Positions 10,085 to 21,185 are shown, counted from the stretch's first letter. The stretch: DNA of 64,000 nucleotides from CADEDH01 sp965263455 (GCA_965263455.1 CBDHHN010000004.1:1550001-1614000), one strand, 5' to 3'. The notes: a model not told the origin generated them from the sequence alone. Numbers and translations: made by a program.

Positions 10085-10123
10085 GTCCCGGTCTTCGGTC
10101 CCGGTCTTCCGTCCCGGTCTTCG
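10085..10123. repeat. Three 13-bp direct repeats upstream of the cNMP-binding gene
   Basis: The unit gtcccggtcttcg occurs three times head to tail (10085-10097, 10098-10110, 10111-10123) with one base difference in the middle copy. The array lies in the 74-nt gap between prmC and the cNMP-binding gene, 18 to 56 nt upstream of the latter's ATG. Confidence 0.8.
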
Positions 10124-10141
10124 CTCACCGGGATCGGGAGC

Positions 10142-11239
10142 TTAGCTGGTCGGCGCGACCGGATGCCTGGCCACCACGGCCCGGGGTCGGTCGGCCAGGT
10201 CGCGGTGGATCTCGACCTGGGCGAAGTGGGATCCGGCGGTGGCGGCCAGCGGTTGGGCCTGATCGGGGGCGAGTTCGAGTACCAGGGCCCCGTCGGGCCG
10301 GAGCCAGGCCGGTGCGGCCTCGACGAGGTGCCGCAGGTGGTCGGTGCCGTCGGGTCCGCCGAACAGGGCCCCGGACGGCTCCCAGTCGGCGACCTCGGGG
10401 GGCAGATCGTCGTCGTCGGACACGTAGGGCGGGTTGGACACGACCAGACCGAGCCGGCCCCGCAGCTCGCCCGGCAGTGCCTCGAACCAGGAACCGGCGG
10501 TTACCCGGACCCGGACTGCGGGTTGACCCAACCCGGCCAGATTGGCCCGGGCCACGGCCAGGGCGTCGTCGGCGACGTCGGTCAGCCAGACCTCGACACC
10601 CTGATGCTCCCGGGCCAGGGACAGGCCGATGGCGCCGGACCCGGTGCCCAGATCGGCGGCCGTGACCGGGCCACCGTCGGGGGCCAGGCGGGTCAACTCG
10701 TCGAGCGCGAGCCCGGCCACGACCTCGGTCTCGGGCCGGGGGATGAGGACCCGCCGGTCGAGGTAGAGGTCGAGTCGTCGGAAGTCCCACTGGCCCAGCA
10801 CGTACTGCAGGGGCTCCCCCTCCAGCCGCCGGGCCGTCATCCGGTCGAGGGCCGCCACGCCGCGCACGGTGGCCCGGTCGGCCGAGCGTCCGACCCAGTC
10901 CCGGGCCTCGGCGCCGGCGGCCCGCATGGCGATCAGGTGGCCGTGGCGACGGGCCGGGCCGGCCACCTCGGGCCGGGGCGACCGCGCCAACCGATCGGCC
11001 GTCTCCTCGGCCAGCTCGGCCCAGGTCACCGTGCCGACCAGTTCGTCGTCGCCGGGACCCTCCTCCGGATCGTTGCCGGGGTCGTCACCCGGGCCGCCGT
11101 GGAGGCCGCCCCGATCGGGCCTCGACTCGGTCCTCAACTCGGGCCTCGAATCGGGCCTCGAATCGGACCCCGAGCCGGACCCCGGGTCGGATCCCGGGCT
11201 GCGCCTCGGGTGGACGTCGGGGTACGGAGGCTCGGTCAT
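10142..11239 (-). CDS. prmC: Peptide chain release factor N5-glutamine methyltransferase
   Basis: Methylates the glutamine of the GGQ motif in release factors RF1/RF2. It has the SAM-binding motif LGTGSGAIGLSLA and the family-diagnostic substrate-binding NPPY in VVSNPPYVSDDDDLPPE. Its position directly after prfA, its substrate gene, with an ATGA overlap, fixes the start at 11239. At 365 residues it is about 80 longer than usual: residues 10-68 are a repetitive Asp/Ser/Arg/Pro-rich stretch encoded by imperfect repeats, with normal homology beginning at about VTWAELAEETADRLARS. Confidence 0.92.
   Translation of the reverse strand: MTEPPYPDVHPRRSPGSDPGSGSGSDSRPDSRPELRTESRPDRGGLHGGPGDDPGNDPEEGPGDDELVGTVTWAELAEETADRLARSPRPEVAGPARRHGHLIAMRAAGAEARDWVGRSADRATVRGVAALDRMTARRLEGEPLQYVLGQWDFRRLDLYLDRRVLIPRPETEVVAGLALDELTRLAPDGGPVTAADLGTGSGAIGLSLAREHQGVEVWLTDVADDALAVARANLAGLGQPAVRVRVTAGSWFEALPGELRGRLGLVVSNPPYVSDDDDLPPEVADWEPSGALFGGPDGTDHLRHLVEAAPAWLRPDGALVLELAPDQAQPLAATAGSHFAQVEIHRDLADRPRAVVARHPVAPTS
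11110..11200. repeat. Imperfect GC-rich repeats inside the 5' end of prmC
   Basis: Degenerate units of the type tcgggcctcgaa and cggaccccgag follow one another and encode the low-complexity N-terminus of PrmC (runs of SDSRP, SRPEL and similar). The rest of the gene has no such pattern. Confidence 0.55.
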
Positions 11240-12315
11240 GGTTGGTCCTCGCCCGCCTCGGCCTGGAGCTGGCGGGCCCGTTCGTCCTGGACCAGGGCGT
11301 CGCTGATCTCGTCCAGGTCACCGGCCAACACCCGATCGAGCTTGTGCAGGGTCAGGCCGAGCCGATGGTCGGTGACCCGGTTCTCCTTGAAGTTGTAGGT
11401 CCGGATCTTCTCCGAACGGCCGCCACCCCCGGTCTGGCCCCGCCGGGCGGCCGAGGCTTCGGCCGCCGCCTCCCGCTCGGCCCGTTCCAGCAGCCGCGAT
11501 CGGAGGACCTTGAGGGCCCGTTCCCGATTCTGGAGCTGACTCTTCTCGTCCTGCATCGAGACGACCTCACCGGTGGGCACGTGGGTGATGCGGACGGCCG
11601 AGTCGGTGGTGTTGACGTGCTGACCGCCGGCCCCCGACGAACGGTAGGTGTCGACCTTGAGATCGTTGGGGTCGATGTCGATGTCGACCTCGTCGGCTTC
11701 GGGCAGCACGGTGACGGTGGCCGACGAGGTGTGGACCCGGCCCTGGGACTCGGTCTTGGGAACCCGCTGGACGCGGTGGGGCCCGGCCTCGAACTTCATG
11801 CGGGTCCAGACCCCGTCGCCCGACAGCACGAAGGTGACGTCGTCGAAGCCCCCGAGGTCGGACACCGATGAGCTGAGCACCTCCAGCGACCACTTCTGGT
11901 TCTGGGCGTAGGCCCGGAACATCTCGAACAGGTCGCGGGCGAACAGGTTGGCCTCCTCGCCCCCCTCGGCCCCCCGGATCTCCATGATCACATTGCGGCC
12001 CTCGTTGGGGTCGGGCGGGAGGAGAAGGATGCGAAGTTCCTCGGTCAGGCGTTCGATGTCGGCCTCGGCCTCCGACGCCTCGGCCCGCAGCTCATCGCGC
12101 TCGTCGGCGTCGGCCTCCTCGGTGAGGGCTCGGACGGTCTCGACGTCGTCGTGCCGCTGGCGCAGCTCCCGACCGACCTTGACGATGTCGGACAGGGCGG
12201 CGTAGCGGCGGGTGAGCTCGACGTAGCGTTTGTTGTCGGCCGCCAGATCGGGATCGCCGAGGCGGGCTTCGAGTTCGGCGTGCTCCTGTTCCAGGGCTTC
12301 GATCCGCTCCAGCAT
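11236..12315 (-). CDS. prfA: Peptide chain release factor 1
   Basis: Recognises UAA and UAG stop codons and triggers peptide release. The 359-residue product carries the RF1-type codon-recognition tripeptide PxT as PKT at 186-188 (in HRVQRVPKTESQGRVHTS) and the catalytic GGQ at 230-232. The PxT form separates it from RF2, which has SPF. A TAGCCT box lies 7 nt before the ATG and overlaps the stop codon of the gene upstream, so an own leaderless transcript is likely. prmC follows with overlapping start and stop. Confidence 0.96.
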   Translation of the reverse strand: MLERIEALEQEHAELEARLGDPDLAADNKRYVELTRRYAALSDIVKVGRELRQRHDDVETVRALTEEADADERDELRAEASEAEADIERLTEELRILLLPPDPNEGRNVIMEIRGAEGGEEANLFARDLFEMFRAYAQNQKWSLEVLSSSVSDLGGFDDVTFVLSGDGVWTRMKFEAGPHRVQRVPKTESQGRVHTSSATVTVLPEADEVDIDIDPNDLKVDTYRSSGAGGQHVNTTDSAVRITHVPTGEVVSMQDEKSQLQNRERALKVLRSRLLERAEREAAAEASAARRGQTGGGGRSEKIRTYNFKENRVTDHRLGLTLHKLDRVLAGDLDEISDALVQDERARQLQAEAGEDQP

Positions 12316-12322
12316 CGGATCG

Positions 12323-12328
12323 AGGCTA
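12323..12328 (-). promoter_or_regulatory. -10-like box TAGCCT before prfA
   Basis: TAGCCT on the minus strand ends 7 nt before the prfA ATG and overlaps the stop codon of the upstream gene. Confidence 0.4.
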
Positions 12329-13261
12329 GTGGGAGGCGCCGGCCCAGGGCGCGGCGAGGACCACGGCCCGGGCCGAGGTCAGGCGCTCGAGGGCCCCGGC
12401 CGACAGGGCCAGGTCGCGCTCGGGCATCACCACCACCAGTTCGGCCTCGGGGTCGTGGCGATGGCGGTAGTCGGCGGCCTCGGGCACGAGGTCGAGGTCG
12501 ATGCCGACCATGGCGACCACGACCACGGGGCGGCCGTCGGCGGTGGTGCCGGCGGCCGGGGAGGGAACGGCGGCCCGGAGCCCCTCACGCCGCCGGAGGG
12601 GCACGATGGGCTCCAGGGTGGCGGCGCCGACCAGGCCGGGTTCGTCGAGGCACATCGAGCGGAGCCACCGCTCCCGGCCCACCCGGGCCAGGGGATGGTG
12701 CGATTGGCGGAGGCGGTAGTCGCCGACGGCGGCGATGACCCGACGGAGGTCGGTCACGGGGTCGGCCCCGGCGTGGACCATCTGGTTGAGCTCGCGATCG
12801 GCGTGGCCCACACCCACGTCGAGCACGGGACCGTCGGGGCCGTCGACGACCCGGGCCACCTCGAGCCCGGCCACCTCGGCCACCAACACGCCGTGATCGT
12901 CGACGGGGCGGGCGCCGGCCTCGGTGATCAACCCGGCCAGGGCGCGATGCTCGGCCGGGATCTCCGGTGGGGTCGGGGCGGGGGCCGGCACCGCCGGGAT
13001 GGCGGTCGCACCCTCGACCTGCCACACCGAGACCGCCGGCGCCTCATCACCGAGGAAGGCGGCCCGGCGGGCGAGATCGGCCGTGCCGCCGGTGGCCAGC
13101 ACCTCGATGGTGGCCAGCCCGTTGACCTCGGCCCAGCGCAGGGCACGGCCCACGGCCCGGGAGTCGTCCTCCACGTAGTAGAAGCCCCGGTCGCCGGCCA
13201 CGCCGGCTTCGATGGTGGCGTCGACCCGCTCCAGTTCGACGTCGGCGCAGGCGCGACTCAA
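12326..13261 (-). CDS. Protein of unknown function between rpmE and prfA
   Basis: 311 residues; I do not recognise the family. The frame is undoubtedly coding: it fills the gap between two translation genes and shows the codon use of its neighbours. The N-terminal third looks like an alpha/beta segment (FYYVEDDSRAVGRALRWAEV, then GLATIEVLATGGTADLARRA). A Pro/Ala-rich linker follows at about 90-103, and the C-terminal part ends in a second alpha/beta block (GRPVVVVAMVGIDLDLVP, AELVVVMPERDLALSAGALE). No signal peptide or membrane segment. Position suggests a link to translation, but that is guesswork. Confidence 0.75.
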   Translation of the reverse strand: MSRACADVELERVDATIEAGVAGDRGFYYVEDDSRAVGRALRWAEVNGLATIEVLATGGTADLARRAAFLGDEAPAVSVWQVEGATAIPAVPAPAPTPPEIPAEHRALAGLITEAGARPVDDHGVLVAEVAGLEVARVVDGPDGPVLDVGVGHADRELNQMVHAGADPVTDLRRVIAAVGDYRLRQSHHPLARVGRERWLRSMCLDEPGLVGAATLEPIVPLRRREGLRAAVPSPAAGTTADGRPVVVVAMVGIDLDLVPEAADYRHRHDPEAELVVVMPERDLALSAGALERLTSARAVVLAAPWAGASH

Positions 13262-13351
13262 GCCCCGGAGGCGAGCCTCCGCCAGCGCTCGATTACCCGT
13301 CGAGGCGTTCAGTTGCCGATCCGTCAGCCGGCGGGGACCCGAGCCTGGGGC

Positions 13352-13609
13352 TCAGGACTCCTTGCGACGACGGCCGTAGCGGCGCTCGAAGCGCTCGACC
13401 CGGCCGGCGGTGTCGACGATCTTCATCTGGCCGGTGAAGAACGGATGGCTGGCCGACGAGATCTCCACCTTGTAGAGGGGGTAGGTGTTCCCGTCCTCCC
13501 ACTCGATGGTCTCGTCCGTCTCGATGGTCGACCGGGTCAGGAACGAGAACTCGGCGGCCGCGTCCATGAACACCACGGGCCGGTAGTTGGGGTGGATGTC
13601 AGCCTTCAT
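13352..13609 (-). CDS. rpmE2: 50S ribosomal protein L31, type B (zinc-free form)
   Basis: 85 residues starting MKADIHPNYRPVVFMD, with FLTRSTI and the SSASHPFFTGQ segment of L31. The four-cysteine zinc site of type A L31 is absent, so this is the type B form. In many bacteria type B replaces type A under zinc starvation and is controlled by Zur. Here it occupies the ancestral rpmE place next to rho, which suggests it is the housekeeping copy. It is preceded by rho on the same strand; start ATG 13609 with GAGAGG-like site upstream. Confidence 0.94.
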   Translation of the reverse strand: MKADIHPNYRPVVFMDAAAEFSFLTRSTIETDETIEWEDGNTYPLYKVEISSASHPFFTGQMKIVDTAGRVERFERRYGRRRKES

Positions 13610-13658
13610 AACCTCTCCAGTGTGCCGGTGGCGGGCACCGATCGAAACGTCGCAGGCG

Positions 13659-15593
<1,935 letters not shown>

Positions 15594-15866
15594 GGGGGAA
15601 CTCTCCTGTGCCTCGAAGCCCGGGGTGTGAACCGGTGGCGGGAGCGGATTCGTGCCTCGGCACGGGCCGACGGGCCCGGACCACCCCGGTGGCACGACAA
15701 GTGCGTCCGAAATCCGGGGAGGCGGGTGGCATGGCGTTTCGGGCTGCCGCCGACGAGGCCGTCCGTGTCAACAGGTGACCTGGTCGCAGCCCGCAGGAAC
15801 CATCCCGACCTGCTTGCGGTCACTGTAGCAAGGCGGTCTGACGGTGACACCGCCGCCGCCCGGGGA

Positions 15867-16976
15867 CTACCGACCGGGCTCGGGGTCCGGTACCTCGGGG
15901 GCGTTGAGCGACACCAGCGGCGAGACCCAGCGGGCGTCGGGGTCGACGTCGATGAGGATGGCCTTGGCCAACAGGGTCATGGGCACGGCCAGCAGCGCCC
16001 CCAGCGCCCCGAAGACCCAACCCCAGAAGATGAGGGAGAGAAAGGTGAGCGTGGTCGACAAGCCGACGGCGTTGCCCACGAACCGGGGTTGGAGAACCGA
16101 CTGGATGATCACGTTGATCAGGGAGTAGACGATGACCACGGCCAGGGCCAACTGCCAACCCCCGGTGAGGAGGGCGAGCAGGGCCGGGGGGATCAACCCC
16201 AGGACGAAGCCGATGTTGGGTATGTAGTTGGTGATGAGGGAGAGCACTCCCCACACCAGGGCCAGGGGCACGCCCAGGATCATGAGGGCGACGACGTCGA
16301 GAACGGCGACGATCAGCCCGAACACGGTGGTCACGATGAAGTAGGAGCGGGTGTCTCGGGCGAAGGAGTGGAGGGCCTCGACCACACCCGGCCGCTGTTC
16401 GGCCACGGCGTCGTCGAGCAACTGCGTGAACCGCCCGGAGTCCACGGCCATGAACAGCATCGAGATGACGAGGAGGCTGAACAGGCTGAGGAAGCCGAGG
16501 ACCCCCGACAGGGCGGACACGGCCTGGCCGGCCACGGCACCAAGGTCGACCTGGTCGATGAGGGGCTGCAGGTTCTCGGTGTCGTACCCGAAGCGGGCCA
16601 GCAGGTCCTCGATGTCGGCCTCGTAGCCGGCGATCTGCTCGTCGTAGGTGTCGCCCGCCAGGTGGTTGACCAGTTCGGCGATCGACCAGGCCAGGCTGCC
16701 GGCGATGACGGCCAGGATGCCGTAGGAGGTCAGCAGCAGACCGCCCAGACAGGCCCAGGCGGGGAGTCCCCGCCGGGCCAGCAGCTCCTGCACCGGGCGG
16801 GCCAGGACGACCAGGATGAGGGCGAGGAAGATGGTGCTCAACGACGAGGCGAACGCCTTCATGCCGGCGATCACGATGATCGATGTGGCGGTGATGAGGA
16901 GCATGTACAAGCCCCGAGGCCAGGGGGCGGCGGCGCCGACCGGACGTGGGGTCGGGGCCGCGGTGTGCTCGCTCAT
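15867..16976 (-). CDS. AI-2E family membrane transporter (PerM-like)
   Basis: About eight hydrophobic segments and the family layout of the AI-2E/PerM (UPF0118) group: two N-terminal helices, a hydrophilic region, then a C-terminal membrane block with ITNYIPNIGFVLGLIPPALLAL and the terminal GALGALLAVPMTLLAKA. Members export autoinducer-2 or Na+/H+ in some bacteria; the substrate here cannot be told. ATG 16976 is chosen because TAGGGT lies 7 nt upstream; a longer frame reaches 17057. The gene sits where thrB is found in M. tuberculosis, so it looks like a replacement in the superoperon. Confidence 0.88.
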   Translation of the reverse strand: MSEHTAAPTPRPVGAAAPWPRGLYMLLITATSIIVIAGMKAFASSLSTIFLALILVVLARPVQELLARRGLPAWACLGGLLLTSYGILAVIAGSLAWSIAELVNHLAGDTYDEQIAGYEADIEDLLARFGYDTENLQPLIDQVDLGAVAGQAVSALSGVLGFLSLFSLLVISMLFMAVDSGRFTQLLDDAVAEQRPGVVEALHSFARDTRSYFIVTTVFGLIVAVLDVVALMILGVPLALVWGVLSLITNYIPNIGFVLGLIPPALLALLTGGWQLALAVVIVYSLINVIIQSVLQPRFVGNAVGLSTTLTFLSLIFWGWVFGALGALLAVPMTLLAKAILIDVDPDARWVSPLVSLNAPEVPDPEPGR

Positions 16977-16983
16977 GGACCAG

Positions 16984-16989
16984 ACCCTA
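16984..16989 (-). promoter_or_regulatory. -10-like box TAGGGT before the AI-2E family gene
   Basis: TAGGGT on the minus strand ends 7 nt before the ATG at 16976, consistent with a leaderless transcript separate from thrC. Confidence 0.4.
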
Positions 16990-17088
16990 GATGGCGCGCT
17001 ATCCACTTGGGCACCAGCCGGTGAGGTGGCCTCGATCGGAGTCGACGGCGTCGGCACCCGGGCCGACCGGGCCCGTGACGCCGCCCCG

Positions 17089-18507
17089 TCAGCGGGCGGC
17101 GTGGGCCTCGAGCCGGACGGCCACCGCCGCCAGGTCGTTGGCCACCACGGTCAGGTACTCGGGCCGGTCCAGGAGCTCGGCCAGGAACGGGGGCAGATCG
17201 GGCCGGACACCGGTGGCCCGCTCCACCGCGTCGGGGAACTTGGCCGGGTCGGCGGTGGCCAGGGTCACCATCGGCACCGTCGGGTCTCGGCGCTGGGACC
17301 GGGCCACCTTGAGGCCCACGGCGGTGTGGGGGTCGAGCAGGATCCCGGTCTCGGCGTGGACCCGGGCGATCTCGGCCGTGGTCTCGTCGTCGTCGCAGCG
17401 GCCGGCGTCGAACTCGGCCCGGATGGTGGCCACCCAGTCATCGGGCACCGGGACGCGACCGGTGGCCCGGAACCGGGTCAGCAGGTCGTCGACGGCGGCC
17501 CCGTCGCGGCCCGAGGCCTCCCACAGGAGACGCTCGAAGTTGGACGAGACCTGGATGTCCATGCTCGGGCTCAAGGTGGCGACGACGCCCTCGGCCCGCA
17601 GTTCGCCCGTCTCGAAGAACCGGGTCAGGACGTCATTGCGATTGGAGGCCACCACCAGCTGATCGACCGGTAGGCCCATGCGTTTGGCGTACCAGCCGGC
17701 CAGGATGTTGCCGAAGTTGCCGGTCGGGACCGTGAACGACACCGGACCGCCCTCGGGAGCGACGGACCGGGCGGCGGTCACGTAGTACACGATCTGGGCC
17801 ATGACCCGGGCCCAGTTGATGGAGTTGACGGCGGCCAGGTTGCAGCGCCGGTTGAGGTCGGTGTCGGCGAAGGCGGCCTTGACCAGGTCCTGGCAGTCGT
17901 CGAAGGTCCCCTCGACGGCGAGGTTCTCGATGTTGGGGGCCACGACGGTCGTCATCTGCCTGCGCTGGACGTCGGACACCCGGCCGTGGGGATGCAGGAC
18001 CACGGCCGAGGCGTTGTCGCGGTGGGCCAGCGCTTCGATGGCGGCCGAGCCGGTGTCGCCCGAGGTGGCGGTGATGACCACCACCCGCTCGCCCCGGCGG
18101 GCCAGTTCGTGGTCGAACAGCCGCCCCACGAGCTGGAGGGCGACGTCCTTGAACGCCAGGGTCGGGCCCGTCGTCAGGTCGAGGAGGTGGTGGTTGTCGC
18201 CCAGGGGGACGACGGGGCACACGTCGGGGTGGCGGAACGAGGCGTAGGCCTCGGTGACCATGGCGGTGAAGGCGGCCTCATCGATCGAACCGGCCACGTA
18301 GGGCCACATGACCCGGGCCGCCACCTCGGCGTAGGGGGCGGCGGGGCCGAGGGCGGCCAGTTCATCGGCGGGCAGGGCCGGGACCTCGACCGGACAGTAG
18401 AGACCGCCGTCGGTGGCCAGACCCTCCAGGAGGACGTCGGCGAAGGCCAGTTCGGACGCCTTACCCCGGGTCGAGGCGTAGCGGACCGGTTCGGTCACCG
18501 GGCTCAC
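17089..18507 (-). CDS. thrC: Threonine synthase (long type)
   Basis: PLP enzyme making threonine from O-phosphohomoserine. The cofactor lysine is K120 in TLAFKDVALQL; SGDTGSAAIEAL and VPTGNFGNILAGWYAKRMGLP form the phosphate and substrate pockets. The 472-residue length and N-terminal YASTRGKASELAFADVLLEGLA match the long class of E. coli and yeast, whereas the mycobacterial enzyme is of the short (~360 residue) class. The GTG start at 18507 overlaps the hom stop (GTGA), so both are translated together. Homoserine kinase (thrB), the usual partner, is not in the window. Confidence 0.94.
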   Translation of the reverse strand: MSPVTEPVRYASTRGKASELAFADVLLEGLATDGGLYCPVEVPALPADELAALGPAAPYAEVAARVMWPYVAGSIDEAAFTAMVTEAYASFRHPDVCPVVPLGDNHHLLDLTTGPTLAFKDVALQLVGRLFDHELARRGERVVVITATSGDTGSAAIEALAHRDNASAVVLHPHGRVSDVQRRQMTTVVAPNIENLAVEGTFDDCQDLVKAAFADTDLNRRCNLAAVNSINWARVMAQIVYYVTAARSVAPEGGPVSFTVPTGNFGNILAGWYAKRMGLPVDQLVVASNRNDVLTRFFETGELRAEGVVATLSPSMDIQVSSNFERLLWEASGRDGAAVDDLLTRFRATGRVPVPDDWVATIRAEFDAGRCDDDETTAEIARVHAETGILLDPHTAVGLKVARSQRRDPTVPMVTLATADPAKFPDAVERATGVRPDLPPFLAELLDRPEYLTVVANDLAAVAVRLEAHAAR

Positions 18508-19805
18508 TCCCCGATCACCCGCAGCACGCTGCGGATGTCGTTGACCACGTCGAGTTGGCGGAGTTCGGCCAGGGTGGCCTGGAGGTCCCGCTCCCGGGCG
18601 GCGTGGGTGATGAAGGCCAGCCGGGCGGTGGGGGCGTCGTCGACCCGGCGGCCCTCGGTCTCCTCCTGCTCCATCGAGCGGATGGACACGTTGTGGGCCC
18701 CGAACACGTTGGCCACCGCTGCCAGGACGCCGGGGGCGTCGGCCACCTCGGCGTTGACGTAGTACTCGTTCTCCAGCTCGTCGATGGGGCGTATGGTGGC
18801 CCGGGTCCCGGTGGGTACGGTGCGGTGGGTTCCGCGGCTCCGGTTGACGGCGGCGTCGACCACGTCGCCCAGCACGGCCGAGGCGGTGGGGGCGCCGCCC
18901 GCCCCCCGGCCGTAGAACATGAGCTCCCCGGCCGCCGCGCCCTCGACGAACACGGCGTTGAAGCTGTCGCGCACCGAGGCCAGAGGGTGCGAGCCGGGGA
19001 CGAGGGCGGGGTGGACCCGCACGGCGATGGCGTCGCTGCCGTCGGCCACCTCGGCGATGCCGAGCAGCTTGATCTCGTACCCGAGGCGCTTGGCGAAGGC
19101 GATGTCGAGGGCCGAGATGTTGGCGATGCCCTCGTGGTAGACGTCGCCCGCCACCACGTTTCGGCCGAAGGCCAGGGAGGCCATGATGGCGGCCTTGGCC
19201 CCGGCGTCGAAGCCCTCGACGTCGGCGGTGGGATCGCGCTCGGCGTAGCCCAGGCGTTGGGCCTCGGCCAGGGCCTCGCCGTAGTCGGCGCCCTCCTCGG
19301 CCATCTTGGTCAGGATGTAGTTGGTGGTCCCGTTGAGGATGCCCATGACCCGGGTGACGCGCTCGCCCAGCAGCGACTCCCGCAGGGGACGGACGATGGG
19401 GATGGCCCCGGCCGCCGCCGCCTCGAACAGGAGGTCGACGCCGTTGGCGTCGGCGGTGGCGTAGAGCTCGGGACCGACGTTGGCCAGCAGTTCCTTGTTG
19501 GCCGTGATCACCGACTTGCCCGCCTTGAGGGCCGATTGGATCAGGCTCCGGGCCGGTTCGATCCCGCCGATGACCTCGACCACGAGGTCGATGTCGGCGT
19601 CGTTGACCACCGACTCGGCGTCGGTGGTGAGCAGGGCGGTGTCGAGGCGGTCGCTGCGGGTCTTGGAGGTGCTGCGCACCGCGACCCGGGCCAGTTCCAG
19701 GTCGACCCCGGCGGTGGCGTGGATGTCGTCACGCCGATCCTCCAAGAGCTCGACCAGTGCGCCGCCGACGATGCCACATCCCAGGAGTCCGATCTTCACG
19801 ATCAT
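18504..19805 (-). CDS. hom: Homoserine dehydrogenase
   Basis: Reduces aspartate semialdehyde to homoserine for threonine and methionine. The 433-residue product has the NAD(P)-binding KIGLLGCGIVGGALVELL at the start, the catalytic core with NGTTNYILTKM and AERDPTADVEGFDAGAKA, and a C-terminal ACT domain (VADAPGVLAAVANVFGAHNV) for threonine feedback. Either ATG 19805 or GTG 19799 may be used; the GTG lies 8 nt after a TAGGCT box, matching the leaderless pattern, and would remove only two residues. It overlaps thrC. Confidence 0.95.
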   Translation of the reverse strand: MIVKIGLLGCGIVGGALVELLEDRRDDIHATAGVDLELARVAVRSTSKTRSDRLDTALLTTDAESVVNDADIDLVVEVIGGIEPARSLIQSALKAGKSVITANKELLANVGPELYATADANGVDLLFEAAAAGAIPIVRPLRESLLGERVTRVMGILNGTTNYILTKMAEEGADYGEALAEAQRLGYAERDPTADVEGFDAGAKAAIMASLAFGRNVVAGDVYHEGIANISALDIAFAKRLGYEIKLLGIAEVADGSDAIAVRVHPALVPGSHPLASVRDSFNAVFVEGAAAGELMFYGRGAGGAPTASAVLGDVVDAAVNRSRGTHRTVPTGTRATIRPIDELENEYYVNAEVADAPGVLAAVANVFGAHNVSIRSMEQEETEGRRVDDAPTARLAFITHAARERDLQATLAELRQLDVVNDIRSVLRVIGE

Positions 19806-19892
19806 CGAGCCTATTGGTCGGGGCCCCGGGTCGGGGCGGGGATTTCGCCCGCCACCGTTGCGGTCGGCGTCGACCCCCGACCGATCCCGGGG

Positions 19893-21176
19893 TCAGCCCA
19901 GGTCGGTGGTGAGGAGGTCGTCGTAGGTCTCGCGCCGGACCACGAGCCGGGCGTCGCCGTTGCGGCAGAACACGACGGGCGGGCGGAGGATCTTGTTGTA
20001 GTTGGAGCCCATCGAGTGGCCGTAGGCGCCGGTGACCGGGGTGGCCAGGACATCGCCGACGGCCACCCCGTCGGGGACCGAGCCCTCGCGGACCAACAGG
20101 TCGCCCGACTCGCAGTGCTTGCCCACGACCCGAGCCGTGGCCGGGCGGTCGGCGGTGACGGCCCGGGGCAGGAACGTCTCATAGCCGCTGCCGTAGAGGA
20201 CGGGGCGGGGGTTGTCGCTCATGCCCCCGTCGACGGCGAGGTAGGTGCGGATGCCGGGCAGGTGCTTGACCGTGCCCACGGTGTAGAGGGTGACGGCAGC
20301 GGCGGCGGCGATGGACCGACCAGGCTCGATGCCGATGGTGGCCGTGATCCCGGCGTCGGCCGCCGCCTTCTGGATGAGGCGGGACCACTGGGTGATGGTG
20401 GGAGCCTCCTCCCCTTCGACGTAGGCCACACCGAGGCCGCCGCCGACCACGAGTTCGTCGAGGCCGAGGGGGTTGGCGAAGGCGCCGAGGGCGGCCACGG
20501 CCTGGGCGAACGAGTCGACCCGGAACACCTGGGAGCCGATGTGGGCGTGGAGACCCTTGAGGTCGACGGCGGGCGAGGCGGTGGCCCGTTCGACCGCGGC
20601 CAGGGCGGCACCGGTCGACACGGTGAACCCGAACTTGGAGTCGTCCTGGCCGGTGGAGATGTAGTCGTGGGTCTCGGCCTTGATCCCGGGGGTGATGCGG
20701 AGCAGAACCCGAGGGGCGGGGCGGTCGCCGGCGATCCCGGCGGCGTGGAGGGCGTCGAGGCGGTCGAGTTCGTCGAAGCTGTCGACCACGATGCGGCCCA
20801 CGCCCGACTCGATGGCCATGGTCAGCTCGGCCGTCGACTTGTTGTTGCCGTGGAGGGCGATGCGCTCGGGGTCGAACCCGGCGGCCAGGGCCACGTGCAG
20901 CTCCCCGCCCGAGGCCACGTCGATGCCGAGGCCTTCCTCGGCCACGAGCTTGGCCATCGCCCGGCACAGGAAGGCCTTGGAGGCGTAGACGGCGTGATGG
21001 CCGAAGGCGTCGGCCGCCTCCCGGCACCTGGCCCGCAGGTGATCCTCGTCGTACACGAACAGGGGCGTGCCGAACTCGGCCGCCAGATCGAGGAGGTCGC
21101 ATCCGGCGATCTGGAGCCGGTCGTCGGGGCCGACGGCGGCGTTGTCGGGGAGGAGGGACCAGGGAAGGGGCGCCAT
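19893..21176 (-). CDS. lysA: Diaminopimelate decarboxylase
   Basis: Last step of lysine synthesis, decarboxylating meso-diaminopimelate. It is a fold-type III PLP enzyme: cofactor lysine K67 in HAVYASKAFLCRAMAKL, LHAHIGSQVF, glycine loop VVGGGLGVAYVEGEE, and the active-site CESGDLL near the C-terminus, where the cysteine comes from the other subunit of the dimer. 427 residues is normal. A TAGGGT box lies 9 nt before the ATG and just after the argS stop. It heads the lysA-hom-thrC aspartate-family run. Confidence 0.96.
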   Translation of the reverse strand: MAPLPWSLLPDNAAVGPDDRLQIAGCDLLDLAAEFGTPLFVYDEDHLRARCREAADAFGHHAVYASKAFLCRAMAKLVAEEGLGIDVASGGELHVALAAGFDPERIALHGNNKSTAELTMAIESGVGRIVVDSFDELDRLDALHAAGIAGDRPAPRVLLRITPGIKAETHDYISTGQDDSKFGFTVSTGAALAAVERATASPAVDLKGLHAHIGSQVFRVDSFAQAVAALGAFANPLGLDELVVGGGLGVAYVEGEEAPTITQWSRLIQKAAADAGITATIGIEPGRSIAAAAAVTLYTVGTVKHLPGIRTYLAVDGGMSDNPRPVLYGSGYETFLPRAVTADRPATARVVGKHCESGDLLVREGSVPDGVAVGDVLATPVTGAYGHSMGSNYNKILRPPVVFCRNGDARLVVRRETYDDLLTTDLG

Positions 21177-21185
21177 AGCCAGGCG

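Noticed and set aside
10085..10123. CRISPR array
   Set aside because: The repeats are 13 bp, directly adjacent and without spacers; no cas genes in the window.
12326..13261. Assignment as a Vms1/eRF1-like (baeRF) ribosome factor because of the place next to prfA
   Set aside because: No recognisable eRF1 domain motif seen; position alone is not enough.
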